NCBI GenBank assembly: GCA_022841705.1
Contig: JALHQZ010000014.1
Coordinates: forward strand, 1-54,697
Direction: 5' to 3'
Length of the DNA stretch: 54,697 nucleotides
Source of the DNA: Pirellulales bacterium
Lineage (GTDB): Bacteria > Planctomycetota > Planctomycetia > Pirellulales > Lacipirellulaceae
Part shown: one piece after another, positions 35,701-44,664 of the stretch
Layout: every line of letters starts with the position of its first letter
Position numbering within the stretch: position 1 is the first letter of the stretch
The notes under the pieces: model-generated
Databases searched by the model: none
Told to the model about the DNA's origin: nothing
What the model saw: the letters and a program-made list of their open reading frames with translations, nothing else
Translations under genes and position numbers: made by a program

Positions 35701-37588
35701 CCGCTTCGTGGCCGAGACGAAAGCCACGGGCGTCGGTCAAATTTTTTGGTGGACCGAGGGGCAACCCCGTCCCGACGCCGAGCGGGTAGCAACGCTTCAA
35801 CTCATTCCCGGCGGGAAGCAGTTGTACGAAGTACGGTTCAACGTGGCCGGACCGCTCGCCGGTCTGCGGATTGATCCCAGTTCGGGTGATACGACCGGTG
35901 AGATGACGTTTGATTGGATCGACCTCTCGCACGCGCACCGCCACGGCGAAACTTGGGACTCGGCCAAGTTTGACTTCCGCGCGCTCCCTGCGACGCCCGT
36001 GACGGTGAAAGTCAACGATCCCTCCGGCGCCCCAGGTGCGGTGGCGCTGCTCATTCGAGATCGGATGGGGCGGGTTTACCCCGCGCAAAGCAAACGCCTA
36101 GCGCCAGACTTGTTCTTTCACTCGCAAGTCTACCGGCTTGATGGCGAAACGGTCTCGTTGCCACCCGGCAAGTACGATGTTCGCCTGTGGCGCGGCCCGC
36201 ATTCCCTGCCTGAAACTCGTGAGCTAACCGTCACGGATCAACCACAAACGATGGAATACACCGTCAAACGCTGGCTTGACCCCACAAAACACGGCTGGTG
36301 GTCGGGCGACCATCACATTCACGCTGCCGGTTGTTTGCACTACCAGGAACCCACCCAGGGAATCGGTCCCGAAGACATGCTGCGGCAATTGATGGGCGAA
36401 GATCTCAATGTTGGTTGTTGCCTGACCTGGGGTCCTTGCTTCGACTATCAAAAGCGATTCTTTTCGGCCAAGGTCGATCAAGTCTCCAAGTATCCTTATC
36501 TGCTGCGGTACGATGTGGAGATCTCCGGCTTTGGTTCCCATGCTTCGGGACACCTTAATCTGCTGCGACTCAAGGAGCAAATTTATCCCGGCGGCGAATC
36601 GAAGGACCACTGGCCAACGCTCGGCCTCAATGCTCTACGGTGGGCCAAGCAGCAAAACGCCATCTGTGGAACGGCGCACTCGGGCAATGGACTCACGCGA
36701 TATGTCGACCACTTGCCGTACGAAACGGGCCCCAAGGGTTTGCCCCACTTCAACATTCCCGCATTCGATGGCATTGGTGCGTGCGAGTACGTAGTGGATA
36801 TCACGCATGAAATCCCCGACGCGCTTGGCATTAACGTGCCGGCGATTGATTTCATCGCCACGATGAACACTCCGCGGCAAGATGAATGGAATATGTGGTA
36901 TCACACGCTGAATTGTGGCTTTCGCGTGCGGGCGAGCGGCGAAACGGACTTCCCCTGCATGAGCGGTGAACGGGTTGGCATTGGGCGGATCTATGTTAAC
37001 GCGGGGGACAAACTGACCTATGAAAACTGGGTGCAAGGCATTCAAGATGGCCGCAGCTATGTGAGCGACGCCACGACGCATTTGCTCGACTACGAAGCGC
37101 AGCAAGCGGATGGCGAGTGGTTCGGCGTGGGGCATGAAGGAAAGAGCGAACTGAAGCTGGACCGCGCGGCGCCGGTGAAGTTCCGCACGCAGGCAGCGGC
37201 CTTTGCGCCCGATTTGAAAGAGGTGGAAGTTGAGCTGGTGGTGAACGGTTTTCCCGTGGAGACCCAATCAATCGCTGCGGATGGCGAGCTGCACCCGCTG
37301 GAGTTTGCGGCGAAAATCGAGCGCAGTAGTTGGGTCGCTCTTCGGGTCTACCCGCACGCCCACACGAATCCGTTTTTTGTGATTGTTGGCGAGCAACCAA
37401 TCAGGGCATCGCGCGCAAGCGCCGAGTGGTTCCTGCGCTGCGTCGAGCAGTGCTGGCAGGAAAAGGCGCGAACCTACGTTGGCCGCGAACTCGCCCAGGC
37501 CCAGCAAGCGTACGATCACGCACGCGAGACCTACCAGCGGATCCTGGCCGAGTGTGGGGAGGAGATCAATGCTCAAACTGCTCCTTAA
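32708..37588 (+). CDS. Double-domain CehA/McbA-type PHP metallohydrolase, exported
   Basis: ATG 32708 gives 1626 residues with a signal-peptide-like segment near residues 35-55 (LGLVMALVVSLAPAPVVLA). Two PHP-like domains are fused. The first, about 375-600, has SGWISGDTHIHW, GGISCEAHGLGG and LTNGSDHPARVVG. The second, about 1196-1460, has HGWWSGDHHIHAAG, CGTAHSGNG and ASGETDFPCMSGE. Between them lie a helical segment, a module also present in the next gene (DPLCLAAVEISAGRLQV, WRAFLVKVCN, LSGLELEYRIIELSS), and a jelly-roll-like domain (WRFDQGADGWQAENQAK). Single-domain relatives are about half this size. The 3' end overlaps the next gene by 20 bp. The substrate is unknown. Confidence 0.83.
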   Translation: MKHLCMGNSSMTAVWKSCSAVPEVCIAEAQVRDGRWLGLVMALVVSLAPAPVVLAHRNHNAGVQVAAAPKSSSASPVAAAPVARAMQAELQQAFFDYELLLHLALHAPTSLQPELIALAEVEDALVRDLPNQLPVEQVVAERNRIHEQLRSQFTVLPVDWTEQGASWSEEQPKLTLTAELDRTVLLDVRNQISRSIDLIGRQKGDGDAPQTKYTVLPGSAQLIPICLRVEKSSVSDCEIEIIDSADKRGFTLKAFTTVQQPALLKGTLVEGEKVWPGRVYVEGSDRLYRHGEAYAKNETLCQKQLLQFWNAGRYYRLPFFYSDGQFVVRVPPGPVKLRLERGFEHDITETEVVLEPGEERTVTLESKRFVDMAQSGWISGDTHIHWVTNQWNVDLPLELLTVVQRAEDLRVANNLTLLQRGPSLAFINPQQAPMGTVKEFSNAQFHVEMGEEYRNEDLYGHLCFLNLDWLVQPIGTGSIIAGPDALDYPLNKTAILACREQGGISCEAHGLGGNKDVPVNVVHKLTDSLDQIEPQDYYDFLDCGFHLPLTNGSDHPARVVGCARAYVRVDGDFTYEKWIDGIRKCRTFTTSGPLLTLSVNDVPIGDTLDVRPGEKLRVRVEAKSRRPLGRLQIVCNGEIIKEQRVDDRERMLEFDFTAQEPSWVVARCSETDNFNAIKGLNVAHTSAVYVNVDGKSRLVSEKANLWIQRMQQHVRDIRAKGRFANRQQLAEAVEYVEAGISKFQKLLDGVSEPTSVVKSVSPASPFPLVKQVEPQALHAQIDRLIEALNYIGCPLSQSVKTQLDELKLSSDEEEVTRRVQELLDPLCLAAVEISAGRLQVTPQPQQQELVEQGWRAFLVKVCNPAELTSRLQVESLNALPRPHSQAKDVASRWMGLSMFDSRPLSPNLSGLELEYRIIELSSSDAAEHAGVLEFSIDPEPGRRGRQIREWRFDQGADGWQAENQAKIETTGGAMRVQSLGSDPFITAPVGPASGQLVLRFVAETKATGVGQIFWWTEGQPRPDAERVATLQLIPGGKQLYEVRFNVAGPLAGLRIDPSSGDTTGEMTFDWIDLSHAHRHGETWDSAKFDFRALPATPVTVKVNDPSGAPGAVALLIRDRMGRVYPAQSKRLAPDLFFHSQVYRLDGETVSLPPGKYDVRLWRGPHSLPETRELTVTDQPQTMEYTVKRWLDPTKHGWWSGDHHIHAAGCLHYQEPTQGIGPEDMLRQLMGEDLNVGCCLTWGPCFDYQKRFFSAKVDQVSKYPYLLRYDVEISGFGSHASGHLNLLRLKEQIYPGGESKDHWPTLGLNALRWAKQQNAICGTAHSGNGLTRYVDHLPYETGPKGLPHFNIPAFDGIGACEYVVDITHEIPDALGINVPAIDFIATMNTPRQDEWNMWYHTLNCGFRVRASGETDFPCMSGERVGIGRIYVNAGDKLTYENWVQGIQDGRSYVSDATTHLLDYEAQQADGEWFGVGHEGKSELKLDRAAPVKFRTQAAAFAPDLKEVEVELVVNGFPVETQSIAADGELHPLEFAAKIERSSWVALRVYPHAHTNPFFVIVGEQPIRASRASAEWFLRCVEQCWQEKARTYVGRELAQAQQAYDHARETYQRILAECGEEINAQTAP

Positions 37589-39158
37589 TCTGCTCCTCGT
37601 GGCGCTGATCCTCAGCTCCGCCGTGCGCGAGTCCATTGGTTCGGACGACCCGTTGTCTAAACGTGCCGTGATCTCGGCCGCGAATTACCCCGTGGGGGGC
37701 TTATTGAAGACGCTTCAGTTCGCCGATCCGCAGTTAGCGCAGCAACTGCTACGTGAACTTGAGGCCGCGGAAATCCCCGTGACCGCTCCGCTTTCGGCTC
37801 CTCACGTTCAAGCCATACTTGATCCGCATGCGCTATTCGCAGTTTCGATCAGTCCTGAAGCGCGTGTTAAGGTTGACTTGGGCGCCGCTGGCCATCAACT
37901 CCGTCGCTCAGTTTGGCGGACCTATCTCGTTAAAGTTGTTAACGACGCGCTCCTGACGGGCCCTTTGGCGGCAGAGAGTGAGCAGTTCGCCGCATTAGAC
38001 GGATCATCCAAGGAGCCCGACCGCTGGTTATTCTTTCGCTTTGTCGAGGACCAAGATGCTGGAATCCAACTTGCGGGACGCCGGATCGAGTATCGCGTTG
38101 TGCGGCTGGCAACGGACGAACTTGGTAAGCGCGCTGCTGTCGTCGCCATGAATGTGGGTGCGGGGACCCAAGACATTGGATTTCGCAATGATGTGTTAGC
38201 AATGTTTACCAGCACGGATCGGTCGACTGAAGAACTAGGATCGAACATCACTAGCGAGCTGCGTGAACCGCCGCTCGAATCCCGGCAGCCCGCAAGCGAT
38301 GAGCAGCTGCAGCAGTGGCTTCAGAATATGGTCAGCTTGCATCGCTATAACATTGCCGATGTGTGTCGAGCAACGGGGCTGAATGAGTCCACGGCACAAG
38401 ACGTTGTGGATCGCCTGAAGAACTCGCCGAATCAGGTTCAACAGCAAGCTCACGAGCGTTTGCGGGTGGCGCCATTTCCTGGTGGCCGCCATCCCCGCCT
38501 GGGATTTTTGGACGGCGCTGTTTACCCCCAGCGGGAAACAAAGTTCAGTCTCTTTTGTCCTTGGGATTCAAAAAGTTACGTGGTGGTTGATGTTCCGGAA
38601 GCGATCTTCTCAAACTTAGGACTGCTGTATTTAGCGCACACGCATGTGCCGACCGTGTGGGATCGGCAGGGCGTCAAACTTGCCAAGCAGGAATGGCAGC
38701 AAGAACCGGATGGTCGGCTGAGAATCGAACGCGAACTCCCCAATCACGTCGCCTTCGGCGCCGAAATTGTGCCCAGCAAAGATGTCGTGCGGATGGAGTT
38801 GTGGTTGAGGAACGGCACTTCCCAAATGCTAACGAACCTGCGGGTGCAAAACTGCGTGATGCTTCGCGAAGCAGTAGACTTCGCCGCTCAGACGAACCGC
38901 AACAAAGTTTTCAATGAGCCCTATGCCGCTGTTCGGAACGCGGCGGGCGATCGCTGGATCATTACGGCCTGGAGTCGACCCTACCACGTATGGGGGAACG
39001 CTGAATGTCCTTGCCTGCATTCCGATCCGCAATTCGCCGATTGCGCTCCAGGCGAGACCCAGCGGCTTCACGGGATCGTGTCGTTCTACTCGGGAACCGA
39101 TATCGAGGAAGAATTCCGCAGGCTTTCCGCTCTGGGCTGGGATCGCCCGGGTAAGTAA
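37569..39158 (+). CDS. Exported protein sharing a module with the upstream PHP metallohydrolase; function unknown
   Basis: ATG 37569 follows a strong ribosome-binding sequence (GGGAGGAG) and lies inside the 3' end of the preceding gene, so translation is probably coupled. The product is 529 residues with a signal peptide (KLLLNLLLVALILSSAVRES). Residues about 30-210 repeat the module of the upstream protein (LDPHALFAVSISPEARVKV, WRTYLVKVVN, AGRRIEYRVVRLATDELGKR, GAGTQDIGFRN). A Gln-rich helical linker follows, then a beta-sandwich-like C-terminal region (about 330-529) with a Cys-x-Cys (AECPCLHS). I recognise no catalytic motif. The shared module suggests the two proteins interact or bind the same ligand. 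Confidence 0.72.
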   Translation: MLKLLLNLLLVALILSSAVRESIGSDDPLSKRAVISAANYPVGGLLKTLQFADPQLAQQLLRELEAAEIPVTAPLSAPHVQAILDPHALFAVSISPEARVKVDLGAAGHQLRRSVWRTYLVKVVNDALLTGPLAAESEQFAALDGSSKEPDRWLFFRFVEDQDAGIQLAGRRIEYRVVRLATDELGKRAAVVAMNVGAGTQDIGFRNDVLAMFTSTDRSTEELGSNITSELREPPLESRQPASDEQLQQWLQNMVSLHRYNIADVCRATGLNESTAQDVVDRLKNSPNQVQQQAHERLRVAPFPGGRHPRLGFLDGAVYPQRETKFSLFCPWDSKSYVVVDVPEAIFSNLGLLYLAHTHVPTVWDRQGVKLAKQEWQQEPDGRLRIERELPNHVAFGAEIVPSKDVVRMELWLRNGTSQMLTNLRVQNCVMLREAVDFAAQTNRNKVFNEPYAAVRNAAGDRWIITAWSRPYHVWGNAECPCLHSDPQFADCAPGETQRLHGIVSFYSGTDIEEEFRRLSALGWDRPGK

Positions 39159-39231
39159 GGAATCAGCGGATCGCGCCGTTAAAAATCTGATTCGGATCAT
39201 CGTTCAACCTGCGAAACGGGAGTCAATTTAA

Positions 39232-41958
39232 GTGACCTTCAAGGAGCTTCTTGTCCGGGAATTTCATGGTCTTTCCGCGGGAACCATCGTGGTCTTCCTG
39301 TTAATGGGTCTGGCGCCATCGCTCTCGAATTGCCGCGCGCAAAGCATCACCTTGACTGGCTCATCAGCGGAAGGCATGCGTTCCACGGGGTGTAGCGTTA
39401 CCTCGGTGGAAGACACTCTCAAGATCGAGGTTCCCCCTCAGCAATCGGGGTGGTTGGAGTGGTCAACGCCCGCAATCACAGGGCCGGTGGAGTTGCGATT
39501 TCGCATGCAGACGAATTCCGCAGGGGATCAGGGAGAGTATCTGATCTATTGGACTGTGGAAGGTCAAACGTCAGCTCAGGAGTTTCGCCGGGTCCCCTTC
39601 AATTCCGATGGCCAGTGGCACGAGTATCGATTACCACTTGCTGATCAAGGTCGGGTCGTGCGGGTTCGCATTGCGTTTCCGGCAACTGCCCACCATGTAT
39701 CGCTGGCCGACATCGTGCTCGCCTCCACCGAGCTAGCCGACTCCGCTGACTCGCAGAAAACTGATCTGCCGAACGCGGTCGAAATCACTCGAGATCAGCT
39801 GAGTTGCCGGCTCGATTGTCGGTCACGCCAGTACACGATTGAAGAGCGAATCACGGGACGGACGTGGATCAGCGAGCCGCTCAGCGAGTGGCTTCGGCTA
39901 GAGAAGGTGGAACGTCGTTCCGACACGGAGCTGCTGATTCAAATGTACGATCGATTTCAGAGAGCGTCTGTGTCGGCCAAAGTTTCTCTTCCCGCTTCGC
40001 AGGAAGTCCGTTTTTCTATAACCACCAACAAGCTGACCGGCTCGATCGATCCCTGCGCCAGTTTCCCGCCACGCTTTACCTCAAACTTGCAGGCCGGGCG
40101 CTTGATCTTCTGCGATCGCTCGTGCGGCGTCCTCTTACATCAAGATGATCCTACCTACGGTCATTGGCCACTCATGGTGTACGCCAATACGCACTGTCTG
40201 AATATGCCGTGGGTAGGACTCTATGATGAGTTGCGTGGGGATGGCGTGATGCTGCTTGTGGAAACGCCTTTCGACGCGGAGGTCGCGCTGGTCGCGGATG
40301 CTCAGGGTCAGCATTGGCCCGAAGTCCGTTGGCTGCCGACAATGGACACCTTTGGCTACGAACGAGTCGCCTCGTTGCGATTCACGGCGGCCGGGGGTTA
40401 CGTGTCGCTTGCGAAAAAGTATCGCCAGTACGCCCAGGAGCTCGGACGCCACAAGACGCTTACGGAAAAAGCACTTCGAAAACCGCAGCTCGAACGGCTG
40501 CGCGGGGGGCCGATCATCTGGGGTGCTCGTGAGCCGCGCAAGTTCATGACCGAGCTCATGGCAGCGGGCTTCAACCGCGGCACCGTCAATCAATGCCGCG
40601 ACCCGCAAACGGTCCAATGGCTCGTCGATCAAGGTTTTCTAGCCGGCCGCTACGATAGCTACACCGATTTCCTCGCCGGAGAACGCGCGTTTCAACGCGA
40701 TTCCGTCGAAGATGCGGCGATCCGACCGCGTCCAGGCAGCGCGCCGAAACTGGGGTGGAAGCTTGGCAATGGCGAGCAGATGTACTGGCGCAGTTCTGCG
40801 CTTTGGCAAGCGGCCCAAGAGAGCTATGTCCCCCAAGAGTTGGCGAAAGTTCCCTACAACTCGCGGTTCGTCGACGTCGCCGCAGCATCAAACCTGTTCG
40901 AAGACTATCACCCGGCGCATACCTTTGATCGCCGTCAGGACCTCGCCTATCGCCGAAAGGCTTTTGAGTCCCTGAACGATAGAAAACTTGCCTTGGGCAC
41001 TGAGCATGGCAATGATTGGGTCGTCGATTTGGTCGAAACACATGAAGGGTCGATGAGCGGACCCTTTTGGTGGTCTTCTTGGCCCGCCGGATATCTCAAG
41101 CGACCAACGCGCGAACAGTTATCGCCCAACTACCTGAAGTTCGGCATCGGCTACGCCAACCGCATTCCCCTGTGGGAGTTGGTGTATCACGACTCGATCA
41201 TCAGCACTTGGTACTGGGGGGATACGGCGGGAATGCTCTACAGCGCCGCTCCCGAACTCGCGGAGCGTAAAGACCTGCTTAACCTGCTCTATGGCACGCC
41301 GCCGTTGGTCTGGGCAGACGGAACGGACTATCGCTTGCCGCAAGAAATGCCGCGACTGTTAAAAACTCTCGAACGAACTCTCCCCTTTCACACAGTTGTC
41401 GCATTCGAACAACTCACGGATCACGAGTTCGTCACCGCCGACCGCGCTGTGCAAAAGACGACGTTCTCCAACGGTGCAACGGCCGTCGTGAACTTCTCGG
41501 AAGTACCTCGCGAGTACAACTCCGGAAACGGAATCGTGACCCTCGCTCCGTGGGGATACCTCGTCGAGGGACAGGGACTGTCCCAGACCAAGCTCGTCGT
41601 CGAGGGGGCGATTGAAGACATCACGTCGCACGAGGGGCGCCTCATCGTCGAATGTCCAGCTTCAAGGATGCTAAAGGGTCTCAAATCCACCGGCCGAGTG
41701 GCCGCCTCGCGTCAGAATGATGACCGTTGGCATTTCCGCTGCGAAGCCGGGAAGTCATGTGAAGTTGATGTCCCCGAGGTGACGGGCTGGCGACTCGGAG
41801 CCGCCAACTACTCCGTGTATTCCCTCACCGCCACCGGTGAGGTTGTCGCCGAGTTGGCTAAACCGGACGACCGTGGAATCGTGATTCTTCCGAGTGACGT
41901 GGAGGCTCCGTTCTTCGCAATCGTTCGCGTCTCGCCTGCCAAGGTTGCTACCAAGTAA
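39232..41958 (+). CDS. Putative glycoside hydrolase related to the GH101/GH129 clan, exported
   Basis: GTG 39232 gives 908 residues with a hydrophobic leader (GTIVVFLLMGLAPSLSNCRA). A jelly-roll-like domain lies at about 40-165 (WLEWSTPAITGPVELRFRM), then an N-terminal beta-sandwich, and from about 430 a barrel-like region. That region holds NSRFVDVAAASNLFEDYHPA, RKAFESLNDRKLALGTEHGN and ETHEGSMSGPFWW, a pattern like the GH101-related GHL families in which an Asp and a Glu are catalytic. C-terminal beta domains complete it. GH101 and GH129 enzymes act on alpha-N-acetylgalactosaminides; the substrate of this relative is unknown. It is followed by the GH78 gene 72 bp downstream. The family call is tentative. 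Confidence 0.6.
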   Translation: MTFKELLVREFHGLSAGTIVVFLLMGLAPSLSNCRAQSITLTGSSAEGMRSTGCSVTSVEDTLKIEVPPQQSGWLEWSTPAITGPVELRFRMQTNSAGDQGEYLIYWTVEGQTSAQEFRRVPFNSDGQWHEYRLPLADQGRVVRVRIAFPATAHHVSLADIVLASTELADSADSQKTDLPNAVEITRDQLSCRLDCRSRQYTIEERITGRTWISEPLSEWLRLEKVERRSDTELLIQMYDRFQRASVSAKVSLPASQEVRFSITTNKLTGSIDPCASFPPRFTSNLQAGRLIFCDRSCGVLLHQDDPTYGHWPLMVYANTHCLNMPWVGLYDELRGDGVMLLVETPFDAEVALVADAQGQHWPEVRWLPTMDTFGYERVASLRFTAAGGYVSLAKKYRQYAQELGRHKTLTEKALRKPQLERLRGGPIIWGAREPRKFMTELMAAGFNRGTVNQCRDPQTVQWLVDQGFLAGRYDSYTDFLAGERAFQRDSVEDAAIRPRPGSAPKLGWKLGNGEQMYWRSSALWQAAQESYVPQELAKVPYNSRFVDVAAASNLFEDYHPAHTFDRRQDLAYRRKAFESLNDRKLALGTEHGNDWVVDLVETHEGSMSGPFWWSSWPAGYLKRPTREQLSPNYLKFGIGYANRIPLWELVYHDSIISTWYWGDTAGMLYSAAPELAERKDLLNLLYGTPPLVWADGTDYRLPQEMPRLLKTLERTLPFHTVVAFEQLTDHEFVTADRAVQKTTFSNGATAVVNFSEVPREYNSGNGIVTLAPWGYLVEGQGLSQTKLVVEGAIEDITSHEGRLIVECPASRMLKGLKSTGRVAASRQNDDRWHFRCEAGKSCEVDVPEVTGWRLGAANYSVYSLTATGEVVAELAKPDDRGIVILPSDVEAPFFAIVRVSPAKVATK

Positions 41959-42030
41959 ACAACGTCAATTTGCGAACCGTTTTCGTAAGTCATTTTACAT
42001 TCTTCTACTCCTCATTCAGCTAAACTTTTC

Positions 42031-44481
42031 GTGAATCATCGCAGCACCTATTGTAACTGTTTATGGCGAGTTCTCGCCGCAGCCCTGATCGTCGTACCCG
42101 GCGCGTCCGGCATTGACCCGCTGAACGGGCCTGCGGTTCAGCCACGAACCGATTGGCAAGCCGAGTGGATTGGCGTTATCGGCGGTAGCAAACCGAACAA
42201 CTGGATTTGCTTCCGCAAAGAATTGTCGCGCGAGTCGGCGCCGAAATCGGCGCTCGCGCGCATTGCTTGCGACAGCAAGTACTGGTTGTGGATCAATGGC
42301 AAGCTCGTCGTCTTCGAGGGGCAACTCAAACGGGGACCGACGCCGCGGGACACCTATTTCGACGTTGTCGATTTGCAGCCGCACCTGCAGCAGGGTAATA
42401 ATCAGCTCGCTATCTTGGTGTGCCATTTTGGGCGACATGGTTTTTCTCACAATTCTTCCGGCAAGGCGGGCCTCCTGTTTGATGCGCAAGTGGATGGCCA
42501 GCCCGTTCTGAGCGATGCCACCTGGAAAGCCAAGGTTCACCCCGCCTTTGGAACGACCGATCCGCCGCTCGATAATGTACGCCCGCCGGAAGCTAATCTC
42601 TGCTTCGATGCGCGGCATGATCTCGGCAATTGGCAATCGCCCGATTACGGCGATCACGACTGGGGGCCCGCCCTTGCATTTGGCCGTGCTCCGCTCGCTC
42701 CTTGGAATCAACTTTACGAGCGCCCTATTCCGCAGTGGAAAGATACGGGACTAATCGATTATACAAACTCCTTCCCGTTGCCCCTCACGACGACGGGCGA
42801 ACCGCTTGTTGGACGATTGCCCTACAATTGCCACGTCACGCCCTATTTCGAGATCGAAGCGCCGGCGGGATTAACTATTGGGATCGAAACCGATATTCGC
42901 GCGCGCTACGGCAAAATCCCGTTGATCGAAACCCATCACCATCAGTACATCACTCGCTCGGGGAAGCAGGCCTTCGAACTGCCGCTGTGGATTAACGGCC
43001 ACGAAGTGCGATACAATTTTCCCCCGGGTGTGAAGGTGCTGGCGCTCAAATATCGCGAGACCAGCTACCACACCGAAGTGGTTGGCTCGTTCGAGTGCGA
43101 TGATCCGCAGCTCAATCAGCTGTGGCGCGAAGCCCAGCGGACCCTGAGCGTCACCATGCGTGACACGTTCATGGATTGTCCCGATCGCGAACGGGCTCAA
43201 TGGTGGGGGGACGCGGTTAATGAAATCGGCGAGTCGTTCTACGTGTTCGAGCCACATCGGTCTCCGCTGCTCGCGCGGAAGGCAATCTACGAACTCGCCC
43301 GCTGGCAGCGGGCTGACAATACGCTGTATTCCCCGGTTCCGTCGGGCCTCCGGAACCCCAGCATCAAGGACCCTATTGATGGTTCGTGGGACCAAGAACT
43401 TCCGCAACAGATTCTCGCGAGCGTCGGCTGGTATGGATTTTGGAACTACTACCTGTATTCCGCCGATCGGCAAACAGTGGTCGACGCGTACCCGGCCGTG
43501 CGCAAATACCTGTCAGTCTGGAAGCTCGGCGATGATGGCCTCGTGATCCATCGCCCCGGCGGTTGGGATTGGACCGATTGGGGCCAGCACTTCGACACCC
43601 CCGTCTGCGAAAATGCGTGGTATTATCTCGCGCTGAAAGGAGCAATCGCGCAGGCCAAACTTGCCGGCGCCCAGCAGGATGTCGCCGGCTACGAGTCGGC
43701 CATGCGCTCCATCGAGGAAAACTTTAACCGCGCGTTCTGGCGAGAAGATCGCTATCAGTCGGCTGATCACGTTGGTCCAACCGACGACCGAGCGAACGCG
43801 ATGGCGGTGGTGGCGGGACTCGCGAAGCCAGAGTATTCCGCAGCGATCGTCAAAGTCCTCGAGACTGAGCAGCACGCCAGCCCCTACATGGAAAAGTACG
43901 TGCTCGAAGCGCTCGCCAAACTCAATCGTCCCGACGTCGCCATCGCCCGGATGAAAGAGCGCTACGCCGAAATGCTCGGCGATGAGCAATCAACCCTGTG
44001 GGAACTGTTCGATGAATTGACCCTGCCCGGCTTCGGCAGCGTCGGTAAGGGGACGTATAACCACGCTTGGTCGGGTGGCCCGCTCACCATTCTCAGCCAG
44101 TACGTCGCCGGGGTCGAACCAACGGAGCCCGGTTTTGCTCGGTACGCCATCCGCCCGCAGTTGGGACCACTTAAGGAAATCGAAGCCAAAGTACCAACGC
44201 GTAGCGGAGTGATCGACCTTCAAGTGCGTCAGAATCCAGAAGGCGTCTTCAAGCTTCGGTTGAAGTCACCCCCTGGCCTGTTGGCAGAAGTCCAACTGCC
44301 TGTCGCCGAGAACGGGGCGAAGTCCGATGTCGCGGTCAATGGCCAACCCCTGGTGCGCGCCAACGAAGCCGTCGGACAAACTTCCAAAGTGAAGTATGCA
44401 GGACAACAAGCTGGCTACCTGCGATTTGCAGTTCCAGCGGGCGAATGGAGTTTTGAGCGGACGTCTAACGAAGGCGGCTGA
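42031..44481 (+). CDS. Alpha-L-rhamnosidase, GH78
   Basis: GTG 42031 gives 816 residues with a leader (LAAALIVVPGASG). The N-terminal domain TDWQAEWIGV ... ICFRKELS, with FWINGK-like YWLWINGKLVV, is the rhamnosidase sugar-binding beta region. The (alpha/alpha)6 barrel contains the GH78 hallmark MDCPDRERAQWWGDAVNEIG (about residues 378-395, with the catalytic acidic residues), GGWDWTDWGQ and SGGPLTILSQYVAGVEP. A C-terminal beta domain closes the protein. GH78 enzymes are inverting and cleave terminal alpha-L-rhamnose from pectic or other plant and algal glycans. Leader and neighbours suggest action outside the cytoplasm. It ends the plus-strand operon. Confidence 0.9.
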   Translation: MNHRSTYCNCLWRVLAAALIVVPGASGIDPLNGPAVQPRTDWQAEWIGVIGGSKPNNWICFRKELSRESAPKSALARIACDSKYWLWINGKLVVFEGQLKRGPTPRDTYFDVVDLQPHLQQGNNQLAILVCHFGRHGFSHNSSGKAGLLFDAQVDGQPVLSDATWKAKVHPAFGTTDPPLDNVRPPEANLCFDARHDLGNWQSPDYGDHDWGPALAFGRAPLAPWNQLYERPIPQWKDTGLIDYTNSFPLPLTTTGEPLVGRLPYNCHVTPYFEIEAPAGLTIGIETDIRARYGKIPLIETHHHQYITRSGKQAFELPLWINGHEVRYNFPPGVKVLALKYRETSYHTEVVGSFECDDPQLNQLWREAQRTLSVTMRDTFMDCPDRERAQWWGDAVNEIGESFYVFEPHRSPLLARKAIYELARWQRADNTLYSPVPSGLRNPSIKDPIDGSWDQELPQQILASVGWYGFWNYYLYSADRQTVVDAYPAVRKYLSVWKLGDDGLVIHRPGGWDWTDWGQHFDTPVCENAWYYLALKGAIAQAKLAGAQQDVAGYESAMRSIEENFNRAFWREDRYQSADHVGPTDDRANAMAVVAGLAKPEYSAAIVKVLETEQHASPYMEKYVLEALAKLNRPDVAIARMKERYAEMLGDEQSTLWELFDELTLPGFGSVGKGTYNHAWSGGPLTILSQYVAGVEPTEPGFARYAIRPQLGPLKEIEAKVPTRSGVIDLQVRQNPEGVFKLRLKSPPGLLAEVQLPVAENGAKSDVAVNGQPLVRANEAVGQTSKVKYAGQQAGYLRFAVPAGEWSFERTSNEGG

Positions 44482-44664
44482 GCTGGTATCGCTAGCCAGC
44501 GGACTCTTGCATGCTCTTCAATTAGAGTTTAAGAGGCTGCTCACCGCGGCGCAATGAAGGCAGCTGCCGAAACGTCGGAATGGGCAGCGACAGCCCCTTC
44601 TTCGTCGGCTGCCACTGGTCGTCATCCAGGAAGTCGATGCGCAGAGCCGAAGTGTCATTATCAT

